From Angiostrongylus vasorum (Eukaryota; Nematoda; Chromadorea; Rhabditida; Metastrongylidae): 64,000 bases of DNA. Position 1 is the first letter of the stretch. Each line of letters starts with the position of its first letter. A program made the position numbers and the translations under genes. The stretch lies in NCBI GenBank assembly GCA_018806985.1, contig JADANN010000033.1:62001-126000 (forward strand). The letters run 5' to 3'. The notes beneath the pieces were generated by a model that worked only from the letters and a program-made list of their open reading frames with translations, had not been told where the DNA came from and did not search any database. Of this stretch, positions 1 through 12,500 are shown in pieces.

Positions 1-2214
1 TATGATTTGGCCATTCATAGCGACAGTGAAGAAAAATGGAGGATGCTTAGTCAGGTGCTCCATTAATCTACTGCTCTGTTTTCATTCTTATTTGGATTTC
101 ACATTATTTATTGCGAACTTGGTGAAATTATCCAACACAACATAGGCTGCTACCCTGAAATCTGAACTAATGCTAGCTGGAGAATGTCTTGGTCGTGCAA
201 AGGACTATGGTGGACTGTTATTGCTTGCAACTTGTGCAGGATCTGCTCCACTTCTTACTAAGGTTTTTACGTCCATTCCACGATTCAGAGAATTTAACTT
301 TTTGGCTTTCCACTACACAGTTTTTTGATAACTGTTTTAATTTTCGTTTGTTAAGCGTGTCTGTATTACACAAGTGCTGAGATATGAACAAGACTCTTAA
401 CCTCAGGTAGATTTCAAACCCGTAGTTACCCTTACCAGGGACTCACGTGCTATTCCACACACCAGCCGATGCCCGTGCTTTTTCTTTCCCACCCATCGTC
501 TTTAGTATGTCACTGCTGTTGGCATTAACCCGTAAACAGGAATGTTTGTAGAATAATCTAATGTTGCACATATCTCAGTATCATTGTGGTGGTTGCGTTT
601 CACGGTGTAACCTGCCACGAGAAAAGATTCGACAGTAAATGAAAGTTAAAACACTGTCCACAATGTCTATAGACTGTCGGAGAACTGTTGAGTTCTGACA
701 TTCACTCGTATTTGTTTGTGAACACTGAGAGCCACTCATGCTTATAGTTCTACTTTTTAGTTGAAATTGAGTTTAATTGCAAACAGCGTTTATCAGAAGA
801 TATTTAATTTTAGCTGGCAGCAAATTCTGCCATGGATGGGCAACATAACGTGCATTTCACGACAAGTCTCCTACTTGGAGATGTAGACGCTTGTATCGAA
901 GCTCTCATTAGGTTTGACTTCTTTTTCAGATATAATTAAAGGGTAGATATGAATTTTAGGGTTTGCAAATGCAGTTCTTTTCTTTACTGTAAATCTTAAT
1001 GTATACAATTGCAATATATTTACCTTGCGAAGCTTCCAATTTAGTACTGATCGTATTCCCGAGGCTGCGTTTTTTGCCCGTACTCACTGCCCGTCACAGT
1101 TGCAGCGGGTGATGAGTCTTTGGAAGGAGAAAGCTGATCGTGTCCAAAAGAACACGTCACGAGTAAGTGTTGCGATGTTTTTTTGATATTCTATGAAGGT
1201 GTGTATGTATATGTCTCATCTAAAGTATTTATTTTGAGAGGATTGGCGAATCACTAGCTGATCCTGTTCGCTACGAGAACTTGTTCCCAGAATGGTCAGA
1301 ATCTAAAAAAGCTGAATCTTATCTACGAGAACTGTCCAAGCTCTCTATGCCGGCTTCTGTTCACGCTCCAACGAATCAACAAAGAAATGTTATGGACGAA
1401 TTGAAGACCGCATTGAACACTGGTGCTGTAACTTTCGATGAGGCTGGTCAAGCTCATCTTCGTGGAGTGCCACGGAAAACTACACCACTTAACGACATTA
1501 GCGATACGGTTCCTAATTCTGTGCTGAAACATCCTCCTACTGTAGCTGAGTCAGTCAGTGTTGTTCCTAATGTTTCACATACTCCTCCTGTTCCAAGAGA
1601 GCCAACTCCTGAGCCAGGAAGTGAAAATGGGATTCGGGTAATATGTTTACAGTCATTTCACCCATTTCAAACTCTTAATCGTCTTAATCAGCATTATTTT
1701 CAGCTTTCTGATGATGATAGCGATGGTCTTTCTCGTGAAGCAGTAGCTGCAGCTGCTTTTGCTGCCGAGCCGGATGTCGTTAGTGAACGACCTCGGCCAG
1801 ATGTTGTCCCTCATCATGGCGGGCCAGATTTACTTCCCCAGCGCACACCTCAGCCAGAGGTGCATAGTGACAGTTTCCAATCCCTTTAAAAATTTACATA
1901 TCAATATATATAAATGTGTAAAGTGCGAAAATATAAGGAGCTCGTGTAACGCAGTGGTTGAAGGCGCCCTGCAGTACACATGGGTTCGAGCCGGCACCCA
2001 AGGCTCACCAAGCTTCCCGTTCTCCGGGGTTGGTACATTGCTACCAAACTTCTTGGAGAATAGCAGCACTGATTCAACACATTGATAGGCTACCGTGAGC
2101 CATTATATAGGCCAGATAATGCATTCACCACCTCTAACGATAGTTAATGAAGTCGAATGGTTGGCACATCCATCAGGGATTGATCAACGCTGAGAGCTCT
2201 ATCCCTATATGTAC

Positions 2215-2302
<88 letters not shown>

Positions 2303-2957
2303 TGTGTATATATATGAAGACGGTCTTCGTTACTACATGGGTTTCGTGTTTTAAATTTCCCTACCGAGCCGATATTCAGCCACCTTTAAAAGGTTAACTC
2401 GCCATACGACGTTGTGTATACGAGGGCGCCTAGTGTAGGTTGCAGAAAATGGTTTATTGCCACTTGTTTTTTTCCCTGGACTCCCGAGGTAAGCTTACAA
2501 GAACGTTTTTTTTGCGACATTGTAGTTGTGGTAGGTTTGTCACAACGAGACGATGTTTCATAGCATCTGTCTGTTCTTGTCCGTACTTCGAAAGGGGTAT
2601 GATAAATGAAGCTTGGTGAAATTGCTAATGTGATGGTGCCTGTGTTATACATAGCAGTCAAGTTATGCGATAAGATAACAGTTTCCATACGATACTTTTT
2701 TGGCAAGAGTTTTTAGTCCCGATATCTTCTTTTTTGTGAATTCCTTCACGTAACTGGAAACGGTAAATACATGTTCGTTGACAAAGTATACTTGTACCTT
2801 TGAGTTAGTGTTTTGCTGATTCCGTTTAGAGAACATCACAATTCAGGTTGTCGTGGATGCGGGTGAAGTGCGGTGGTCAGATGACGATTTTGGTGACACC
2901 GATGATGGCGGTAACGATATAAATTTAGATGATTTGAATTTGGACGACGAGGACTGA
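1..2957 (+). CDS. copb-2: Coatomer subunit beta' (COPB2), C-terminal ~350 residues; 5' end outside window
   Basis: Beta'-COP is a core subunit of the COPI vesicle coat acting in Golgi-to-ER and intra-Golgi transport. The WD40 half lies upstream of the window; what is present is the alpha-solenoid part and the acidic tail. Seven exons join in phase: 1-54, 146-262, 814-911, 1045-1162, 1239-1637, 1704-1859 and 2847-2957. Family landmarks in order are [10 protein letters not shown] (exon 2), [14 protein letters not shown] (exon 3), [15 protein letters not shown] followed by [12 protein letters not shown] (exon 4), and [16 protein letters not shown] (exon 5). A low-complexity Pro/Ser linker follows, then an Asp-rich end closing [10 protein letters not shown] and TGA at 2955-2957. 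The donor after exon 6 (gtgcat) is weak; read-through instead ends at a stop by 1889, giving a shorter tail. The 66-bp intron 1638-1703 keeps the frame open. No frameshifts were seen. The identification is firm; the exon 1 and exon 6 donors are the least certain points. Confidence 0.93.
1938..2204 (+). mobile_element. SINE family A copy (tRNA-derived), in copb-2 intron 6
   Basis: Head has a pol III A-box-like stretch (GTGTAACGCAGTGGTTG) and a B box (GGTTCGAGCC), then the family body and the 3' signature GATTGATCAACGCTGAGAGC...TATCC shared with many other copies in the window. It is followed directly by a long TA dinucleotide tract. Non-autonomous; no coding capacity. Confidence 0.85.
2214..2297. 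repeat. (TA)n microsatellite
   Basis: About 84 bp of almost pure TA directly behind the 3' end of a SINE, as if grown from the SINE tail. The Tyr/Ile open frame through it is an artefact. Confidence 0.95.
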
Positions 2958-3476
2958 CTACTAGTAGGTCGGAATATGCACCAGTAAAGTAAAATATCGA
3001 GGTTATCCGTTGGCTGAAGTTACAGCATTGTCTTTTTTTGATTTTCATTGCTTTTTTTTACTGCTCCAGTTACAAGAATCAGTATGAGCACCTACTCATT
3101 TGGTGCCTTTTGCGTTGGTTTTAAGAGTTTCATAGGAAAATGATAATTCTCCGCTCATTATACTATGCCACCGAGGGAGCTGTTTTCGTTATATTCTTTT
3201 GCGCTCGTTCCGACCGAATGTCATCATCTGTTCACGCTCAATCACTGTCCACACCGATATTAGATGGAATCTTTAACGTTCATTAATTTTGGGGGTGTTT
3301 GCATATGTGATAAAGTTTTGGTCGTTTGATTACTGGTTACCATAATTATTTATTAAAGATTGTCTCCATTTCTCGTTTTCTATAATCGCCTTTGTTTTGA
3401 ATAATTCCGGACGATTTGTTGTTTCCACTGCGTCCTAATATTTTCAAAATTTACATATTATTGAAATGTGATAATA
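2958..3476. other. Convergent intergenic gap
   Basis: AT-rich space between the stop of copb-2 (+) and the poly(A) signal of the kinase-like gene (-). It should hold the copb-2 3' UTR. An ATTAAA sits near 3353 on +, a possible but weak poly(A) signal. Nothing else recognised. Confidence 0.5.
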
Positions 3477-3482
3477 TTTATT
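3477..3482 (-). promoter_or_regulatory. Poly(A) signal AATAAA of the kinase-like gene
   Basis: AATAAA on the minus strand begins about 18 nt past the TAA stop at 3501-3503, a typical nematode spacing, and supports the last exon being terminal. Confidence 0.6.
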
Positions 3483-3500
3483 CCGTTCAAAAATACATGC

Positions 3501-6500
3501 TTAATTGTAGCATTTCATTCCTTGTGCACAAAAAATTTGTATGTCTAGAGAAGGCACTTTGTCGAATAGAACTTTCAAGCTTTTCACCGGAATACTATAG
3601 AGACATGAATGCTGTAAATCTGCTTGAAACACTTCAATAAATCATAAAAGTACGTAGAAACAGTACAAAGTCTTTTCCTAATAATGAGAATTAGAGCATC
3701 AGTAAATGAGCTGCTTCGTTTACCTATCTAAAAATTGCTGTCCAGTGAAGGTAATAACGTAAGTTAACAATGGTTTCTGTAAAAGATAGAAACATCGGGA
3801 TTGCCGTAGCCGTGAAAAATAGGGGTTACAAAAAATTCGTCTGTACATAAGGTCACCAGTGAAAGAAACTAGTTGCAGTTAGTGGTAGGTAATTGGTAAT
3901 AAGGCTATTTTACTAGCACTAATAAGACAAACGGATCTATTGCTCTACGAAGATGAGGATTCAGAACTCGTATTTTGTTGAGCGAGTGTGAAGTTTACTG
4001 TTGAGTGTGCTGCGTCACGATTTCGCAATGTGAACGAGTCCGCTTTGGTCGGAACGAGGTCGGTGGTCTTGTCGGCATAGCGCCGGCATCGTTCAATGGC
4101 GGTGGAACTTCAGAACCCGTTGACTCGGCACCGCGCCGTCAGCTGTTCTCGGAACTTACCAGTTGCTGAACGACGTTAAATTGAATTCTATAGGCGAAGA
4201 CGTTGGAAATCGTATAGAATTCCCTGAGCTGGAGATGAGAATGCTCTTATTGATTTTGCGACTACTTTGACTAATTTTTTCATTGTTCACTATGAATGGT
4301 TTCAACTTGTAATTAAATCATTCATACCACTCGTATTCCCGTTATTCGCCGAGTTCTTCAAGTACGAGCCTACAGAGTCTCCATTTGATCCAGTCGCATG
4401 CAAGAATGTTACAGCTAAGCGTTAGGAGCAAGGTATCGCAAAACTCAAAAAGATGAGCATTGGATACTCTAACAAGCTTCGCAAGTTACTCGCTTCATCC
4501 CGCTCAGTTTCATGGCAGGCTATTAAATAAATCCAGCTAATCATTGCAAGGTAGTCCAAATTAACCCGTTTACTTATTGCTGGAAATACCTTGCATTCGA
4601 CGAGGATACAAGTCAAAATGGAAGAAACAAATTCTCGACTTTATGAAAACATTTCCTAGCTATTCAGTGGTTTCTGAACATAGTTCTGTAACTTAAGATA
4701 CTAAATTGGAGATTTTTAACCAGTTTTGAGAATAATAATTTGTATGGCCAGAATTTCCCGGGACGAATCCTCTCTGTGTGTTACGATGAGTTCGAAGAAG
4801 GCAAATTACGAGGTGCATATGAAAGGACTCAGAGATGCACCAAATACACCTGCTGTTCAACCAAGAAGGTCACATCACCACCTTGAGAACTTGATGAATA
4901 TGACGTAACACTATTATCTCGGCGCAACAGATTTCCACCATTTCCTGCCATGAGAATAAATTGAATTTCTTGCTGTTCCTGTCTCAGTCTCGTTCAGCAA
5001 CTCCCATACAAACTCCTAAATCCACGCGAAACAAAATTTACACCAAAGCTTTCCCTTTTAAGTCCCAGCTACGAGAGCAAGAGGCACAATTTGGGGGATC
5101 AGAATGCATAACCGCAGAGATAGTTCAAACTAGAAGCCACGAGCTACAAGCTATTTTCACTACACACAAGAAAATACATTTTTTAAAAGAAGAGAATCTC
5201 AGACCAGTGGAGGATGTCCTGCATGGCTGTTCTTCTCAAAAAAAGTGTAATCAATTTAGCGCAATAGCTAGAGATGCTCCCCAATACATATAAGGTTGTT
5301 GACTCAGCGACAAGCTCCTAAGTTGGAGAAGTGTTACGAGACCCATCTGGAAAGCTTGTAAGCACTGATTTAGTATATCTGCTGGTACTTGCAATCACTC
5401 AATGGGTCAAATGTTCAGTTACTAACTTTTACGATGCTTAATGAAGTCTGATGCATGGCGCATGCTTAAAAGATAGATTAGCGCTGAACCCTTTACCCCA
5501 CATCTCTTATTCAGTTATATGGTTGATTTACAAAAAGTGGCTATGCTAATAAAAAGAATTTGGTGATTCGCATGTTACTGTTGCCCTAGCTTTTATGGAC
5601 TAGGAAAAGCATTTGGTAGCGGTGAAACCAACACTACCAGCATTCGTCAACCAAACACTACACCCATCCAACATAGGAACTCTATTCGACTATTATCACA
5701 ACGAAACGTAGCTAAACAAGAAAACAGTTTTTTCATGAGATCCCACCAGGTCAGTGAAAAAACATCCGATACTTTCGTCTTGCAGATGGCGTACTCTGAG
5801 AAATAGTGCACTACGAATAAATCGAAAAAAAGTCCTACTTTGTGAAAAAATCTATGGTGAAGAGGTAAAGTGGTAAAAAAGGATAACAAGGGTAGTTTTT
5901 CTATCTCAACAAATCGTGCCTACTTGCATTCACAGTGTGGAAAACGAGATGGAAGAATTACGCACACGAAAGAATGCAAGTATCAGTCGCCTCAAGTCAC
6001 CAAGTACCTGAGAGAAACCAACAATCAGCTGATGGCATACGAAAGTTGACGCTCACTTTTCTGACTATATGCTTTTTTAACAATTATACCACGTCAATAA
6101 TTCAAACAACCCATTAAGTGCTTGAACTAACATTAAGCAGAACTACGAAGTTTAGACCTATTAAGTTTAAACTATCTTAGATTCTCAGGGGTATGCACGT
6201 CGTCAGCGAAATTTAGAAAGAGCGATCATAAACAGAAGAGTTATTGACATGTGGACTAGAAGAACACTTGAACCGACACCAAAGGAATGGAAGAACCCTC
6301 TAGGGCTACGATCTAAAAAAATAGACGGACATGATTGTGGACGCTGACGAGCAGCTGGAAACGATTCAGGTATCACGAAACGACTCTGGTAGATGCCATC
6401 GTGCTGGAGACGATTCTTCATCATAATGTTCGAGCTTTTTTTTTGAAAAAATACTGATTCCTTATGAAAGTGCGCAATTACTTAGGTGTTTGTATAGAAG

Positions 6501-9500
6501 CTAGAAGATTATACGGAAATAAGATACCCTTTTCAGCCAACTGAAACCGTATTCGCTCGCATGCATCGGGCTTTCATGGGAAATCATTCTCGATCAAATT
6601 CACGTATTAATGAGATGGTAACAGGGTTCCAATCAAATATGTAGACAAGGACGTATGTGAGCTCAAACACCTTTGGGCATAGCAGTTAAAAAGTAGCGAA
6701 ACGAATGCAAGTGCTCAGACCCGTATGAAATGTGAACACAGATCATCTAGGTTTCTAAGTAAGCATCTTTCATTACTATGACTTAAAACAATGTGCCTAC
6801 TTGTGGTAGATTTGAACACTTACCTCTTTACTGAATAGTACTCCAATCTTCAAAGCAAGGCTGCGTGGAAACCGATCAAGAAAAAGCAATGTGTCGTGAT
6901 GCGTTGACGTGATCATATTCATCGTCAATTGAACCCCTGAACTGACCTTCTTTACGACTACTACTGACTTACCACCCAAGTAAGTAGAACAGATCCATAC
7001 CTTGGCCGTCGGCCCCCTGCTATACTATCATCTGTGTGAGATCATGTTTAAGAATTACCAACAGTCGGATCGGAACAAGCTGAGCTCATATCTTATTGCA
7101 GTGTAAACACAAAGAGTTCGACGTTTATTAATCCTTTAAGAATGCGCCATGCATTCCCTTCTTTGCTAGCATCGTAGTAGTGATTGAATGCATGTTTTAC
7201 CTATGCAACGACATGTCTCGACCTATCGAAATATTAAGTCAGCACTTTTATCCTAAGTCTGGTACCGATGAAACCGACCCCGGAATTATGATTTGGTTAG
7301 CACATGTTGCGAGGACGAACTGGGTGCGATGTACATGATGTCATGGCACCTCTTACCACTGCGCTACACGTCTCCAAAAGATATAGACTTAACCCCTAAA
7401 CGCAAATATATCAAGTCGAAACTGGTTAGAAATTGCAATATATTGATGTTTCGCAAAGCAATGGTATGTAAACTGATGAGAAGAAAGCCGTATTTCATAC
7501 CTAAAAACTTATCATTTTCATTAGAAAGTATGGTACCGTAAGATTTTGTTCTTTTTTTGTACAAGGTCACGTAATTGTTCACAGTTGCTCAATTTCTATT
7601 TGGTTCTTGATTTATCGATACCGACGTCATAACTCAACTAATGTAAATGCGAAACTGGACCAAATTTGTAGAGATCAGTATAGGGGGCGAATAGCAAGTG
7701 ATGTCCGTCATCACGAGCATGGTGCTAGTTCGACCCCTGCTCCTGGCCAACCAAGTCCCCTCATCCCCTCAGGGTCGAGAAATTGGTAGCGAACTTGTCT
7801 GGGAAAGAGAAAATCACTCTCTGCAATCCAACTGGGAATGCTCCAGGCCGGCTATCTCAGGACTCCAAAGAGAATTGCTCGACCAGCATTCCACGACATT
7901 CGGGATCAAATGGAAATCGTCAAGCAGCAACCGAAGACACGCGTAAAGTTGGGAGATCTTCGTGGATAGGGGGGTGCGAGGAAACGAATTGAATGTGTGA
8001 AGTGCTGGGATTCCACAGTAGACGTGAAGACGGGTCAAATAAAGTAAAAAAAAAGCAAAAGTAGGAGATCAGTATGGCAAAAATGAGATATTTATTTATG
8101 TTATGTTAAACACAACTACCACTTGTCATAATCGTACATTAAGGCGTTTAAGGCAGTTTAAAAAATGTATTTATTGAGTTTTATCTGCTGAAGTTATGAA
8201 AGTGTTTGGCTGGGTGGATCACATGTCAAGTTGACCATTCCAGGTTCTGAAGAATGGCGAAACAGCGTAATCGTCAGCCACTATTGTATTGAATGAATCT
8301 TGTTGCTGACAACCCTCGGTCTTTTCAAGAATAAACCACTGGCTTGAAGCAGTCTTCAAAATCTCGGCGCTAAATGGTCCTGGTGCATTATAGCGTTCTG
8401 TAAAGCTTACCGTCTCGTTGGCCGTCTGTTAGCTCTGTTCTTTATGAATTCATCGAGATATGTGGACGTCTGTTCGTAGAAGTGAATAGAACGTCGATTC
8501 TAAACTTCACCAACGTTTGAAAAAATTTCACATTTTGTGTTTCTTCCTTTTTTTTCTACGACACACAAAATTTTTTTGTAGATAAGAACAGTAAAAAGAT
8601 GAGAAAAACGTTCAAGTGATTATTAAGAAGAACATCCCAACGGTTTCTTGTATCGTTGTGGCTTTGAACATTCTTGAGCATCAAAATTCGACGTAAAGCT
8701 CGGGTTCTTCCATTTATCAACGTCATCTAAGCTGAGCAGGGCGACATTTCTACTCCCGACCCCCTGCTAAGAGATGCAGTTGGTAGCCAGCGTTCTCCAA
8801 GAAGCCTACTCACACTGTGACGAACTTCCACGATATTCGTGAAGGCCAACAACTTTTAATGGTGGGGACATGAAAACCCCCTATTACGTGTTGCTTAGGA
8901 CTCCAAGAAAAAAATTGTGCTGGGACGTATATGACTATTGGTAAATTGGAAAAAATGTAAGTAGTAATTTATAAAGTAAATGGATGAGCAAGAAATGAAA
9001 ATATGCTCAGGTGTTGGAATAAAGCTTTTAGAATATTTTTTCCAAACACATGTATCAGGCCAAAGGGGAAGGGAGAAGAGGGAGAGAGAGAGCGAGAGAG
9101 AGAGGAAGAAAGCGAGAGAACTCAGTTTAACGGAAAACACTGACATCGATATCCGTGTTATTCATCGTATCCATCAAGATGGCGAAGTTCTCATCCGGTG
9201 CGCCTATTTTTTTCAATGCAACGATTTAAAGCGTCTACTTGTTGAGTCTAAAAAGAACGTTATGAGTCTGGTAGTGAAAATGAGCTGAGAAGTTTTCAAT
9301 AGCGTTGAAAGTCTATAGCTAATGAGTACAGAACAAATTAAGACTGATTAAAGAAGTTTTGTAATAACGTCTTGTGGTGGGCGTGCTTGGTACTGAGTGC
9401 CGAGCTGCGATATACAACGAAGGGTTCACCCCTTCAGCACGGCCAACCAAACTGAGAAAGTATTCGACATTTCACTAGTCGGAAGTCAAGCTAACAAGTA

Positions 9501-12500
9501 CGGCCATAGCAAAGCAGAGCTAAGCGAGCTACCAGTGTCCAGTTTTTTCAACAAAAAATTAAGAAACTATAGGGACCCGAACCAGAACTGTAGTACTCTC
9601 CATGTGAGTCATGGAAACGGAGTGCACTGGGCAGTTCTGGTTCATAATAGGATCAAATTGAGACGACCTTTCTCGCAGCTGCTAGAGCTACTAGTTGGTT
9701 TTCAGGTGAGTACAGGTGATTTCTACTGAAACACTGCCGCGTATCCGAACAGAACAAGCATCATGTTTTCTAACGCAGTTTCTTTAACCAAAAAAAATAT
9801 AAAGCAACCCAATAAAATAATAAATAGAAAGGTTGGTTTATCCTAACCATGGACGCTTTGTGATCCCTGACGATGTCGCTGAGTCGTATTTTACGCATTT
9901 TGTAGTACTCGAAGTCGATATCGTCAAATGAGTCCTCGTCTGCAATACAGAAGAAAAACAACTACTGAGGAAAATGTTGTTCATATTCTTACTGAAGATT
10001 GGAATGGGTACTCTACAAGCGATAGCTGGGACGGATGGTTAGCACAGTTTCTAGAAATGCCATGGAATAGACACCAGCAGTAGTTGGTTCGATCTTGCGT
10101 GTCGATCTAGCCCAGTCTCTATCTCCTTTCGAGGTTACTTAATGGGTATCACACTTGTCTGGGAAGATAGTAATACTAACTATATATATCAATAGATTCC
10201 CGTTCATGTCGAACATGCATTCAATCACCTCTAGGACGCTTAATGAAGTTGAATTCATGACAAATCTCTAAGGAATTGATGGACGCCGAACACTTTATAA
10301 TTTATTCTTTAAGTGATAACCACTATAGTGACGCAATCTAGTTTTCCAGCTCAGGTGAACACAGCACGTTGACCACACATTCTATAGAACCAGAGTCGGG
10401 ACGAATTGGCCCTGATAAAGAGAAACACTGACTCCCTTTTCTATCGGTTGGTTCTGCAAAAATCACCGTATAGTTCAAATCTATACTGGATATATAAGTG
10501 AATTTACTAAGTTGAGCTTATTTTCTAAGAAGTATTTGTTATATGGTGGCGCGATTCAATGGGAATTATTTCGACCAGAAGGCCTAATCACTAGCCTTAA
10601 AGAGTCAGATTTTGACTACAGCTTTGAAAAAAGGGCTAAAAAATGCCTTCAATTCTTATCTTATCCCTTTTAGAAGAAATTTTGGATTGTGAGAAGTAGA
10701 CAAAGTGTTTTTCTTGACAGTAATCAAATCCTTAAATACTCATTTCTTCATTGAAGATTATGATAATTGTGCAGTTGTTCGGACGAGACGCACAAATGTG
10801 CTAGTAATCACCCACGATTTTCTGGGAAAAATGACATACTGGCACATCTATTTGAAGTCAAGGTAAGTCATTAGTTATGGTCACTAATTACCGATCAAGT
10901 TCCTAGTTACTTTAGTTACAAAAACTTCTCTTTTTTTCTTCACTGGCTGGTCATCATTATGAACAAACTGCTAAGTTTAAAACGAGGAACATAAGATATT
11001 ATTATCTTCACTATTGCCATTCATATAAACACTAACCATGCTTACCATAGCATTTTCAATAATAACAGTAGTAATAGAAATCGCTGAGGGATGCGCTATG
11101 CATTCGACCTCATTAAGCATCATTTGGTGGTGATTGAATGCATATCCGGTCTTTACAATGACTCGTCATGGCCTACCGATGTAGCGTGGGGTGCGAAAAT
11201 TGGTCCTCATGTGTATTGTAGGCCGCCTCCGACCACTGCGCCACACAAGCCATAATAACAATAACAATATAAAGATAACAATGATGGGGTAAAAAATATG
11301 AAAAAATAGGAGTTTGAGGTTAGTGTTTTTATTGTTGTTTTTTTGGGTTTTTCCCATTGTTGATTATAATGATTAAGATTGGTGGGCTCCATTTCATTTT
11401 TGATTGTTTAAGATTACAAAGGTGCGAAAATAAGAAATCAAATATTCGCAAAGTCAAAATATTGATGACAATGACAATAACAATGATAATAATGATAATA
11501 TAACAAGTAAAAATGCTTCTGGAATATTTTGCAGAACTCCGTACGGCAGGTGTTTGCAGTGAGTATTGAATACGACATTATCTTTACCACGGTCAACGCG
11601 TTCAGCACCACACCATGCGGGTCCAACGTTTCGCCTTTCTCTCAATTAATTTTCTACCTACCAGTGCCATCAGAAATCACTCACCAACGGATTGATCTGG
11701 AGAGCACAAATAGACATTGAACCCAGTTATGCTGAGGCGGTACTGGAAATCACAATGTAAACTTTTTAATTTACTTCCTACAACAATGTCCTTACGATAC
11801 GCTGGAATGCTATATCAAGTGTCATCAGTCATGTCGTTGAAAAGTTCGACTTCCTACTCAAAGTGACGTCATCGTCGATCACGACAGTCACTTGCACGAT
11901 GGAAACGAAAATGCCCTAAATTCGTCTTACGGCCGAAGGAAGTAATTTCTTTCCAATCAGTCGGCACGGGACTGATAAGAATTCCCATTACACTGACCGC
12001 GTTGAAGTGATGACGATCAAAGAGGACGAAGAAAAAAGACTGTAGGGGATTTCAAAGAACGAAAAAGTAGCAAAGCATTCGGCGTTGATCGGTCACTGAG
12101 GAAAGGTTGAAGACGCACTGGACACCATTAAGCGAGACAGAGCTCATTGATTGAATATTCGGCCTATACGGTGTCTTGCATGAGTCTTCCAGTGTATCAA
12201 TTTTGTATGAAGAAGATACGACGACGAAGACACCACATCGAGAGGACGAAGACTGTGGGTGGATCACCAACAAAGATCATCCGCCTTAAAGAGGGTGAAG
12301 ACGTCAAAGTGTTAGCTCAATAAACGTTTTCATCAGCCCCATGTTAGCTTAGCAATTCAATATGTGATCAACTTTGAAGGTTTAGTCTATACTTAGCACT
12401 TCGAATCCTCTACTGGGGAAACCGGTAGCAAACTTGCTCATAACCAGCCAATTAATTTATAAATTATAAACATCAAGTATCAACCGATCAAGTTAGTGTT

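Noticed and set aside
380..610. Possible SINE D remnant in copb-2 intron 2
   Set aside because: Only ATCTCAGTATCATTGTGG and a weak head resemblance; too diverged to annotate.
2209..2397. Tyr/Ile repeat open frame
   Set aside because: It is the translation of the (TA)n tract after the SINE; no gene context.
7607..8038. Four overlapping open frames
   Set aside because: All lie in the family C SINE with its target duplication; antisense and shifted frames of a repeat.
8420..8490. Possible minus exon between good-looking splice sites (TYLDEFIKNRANR)
   Set aside because: Phase does not fit the kinase-like gene, and the GAATTCATCGAGAT core recurs near 12721, so it is probably repeat.
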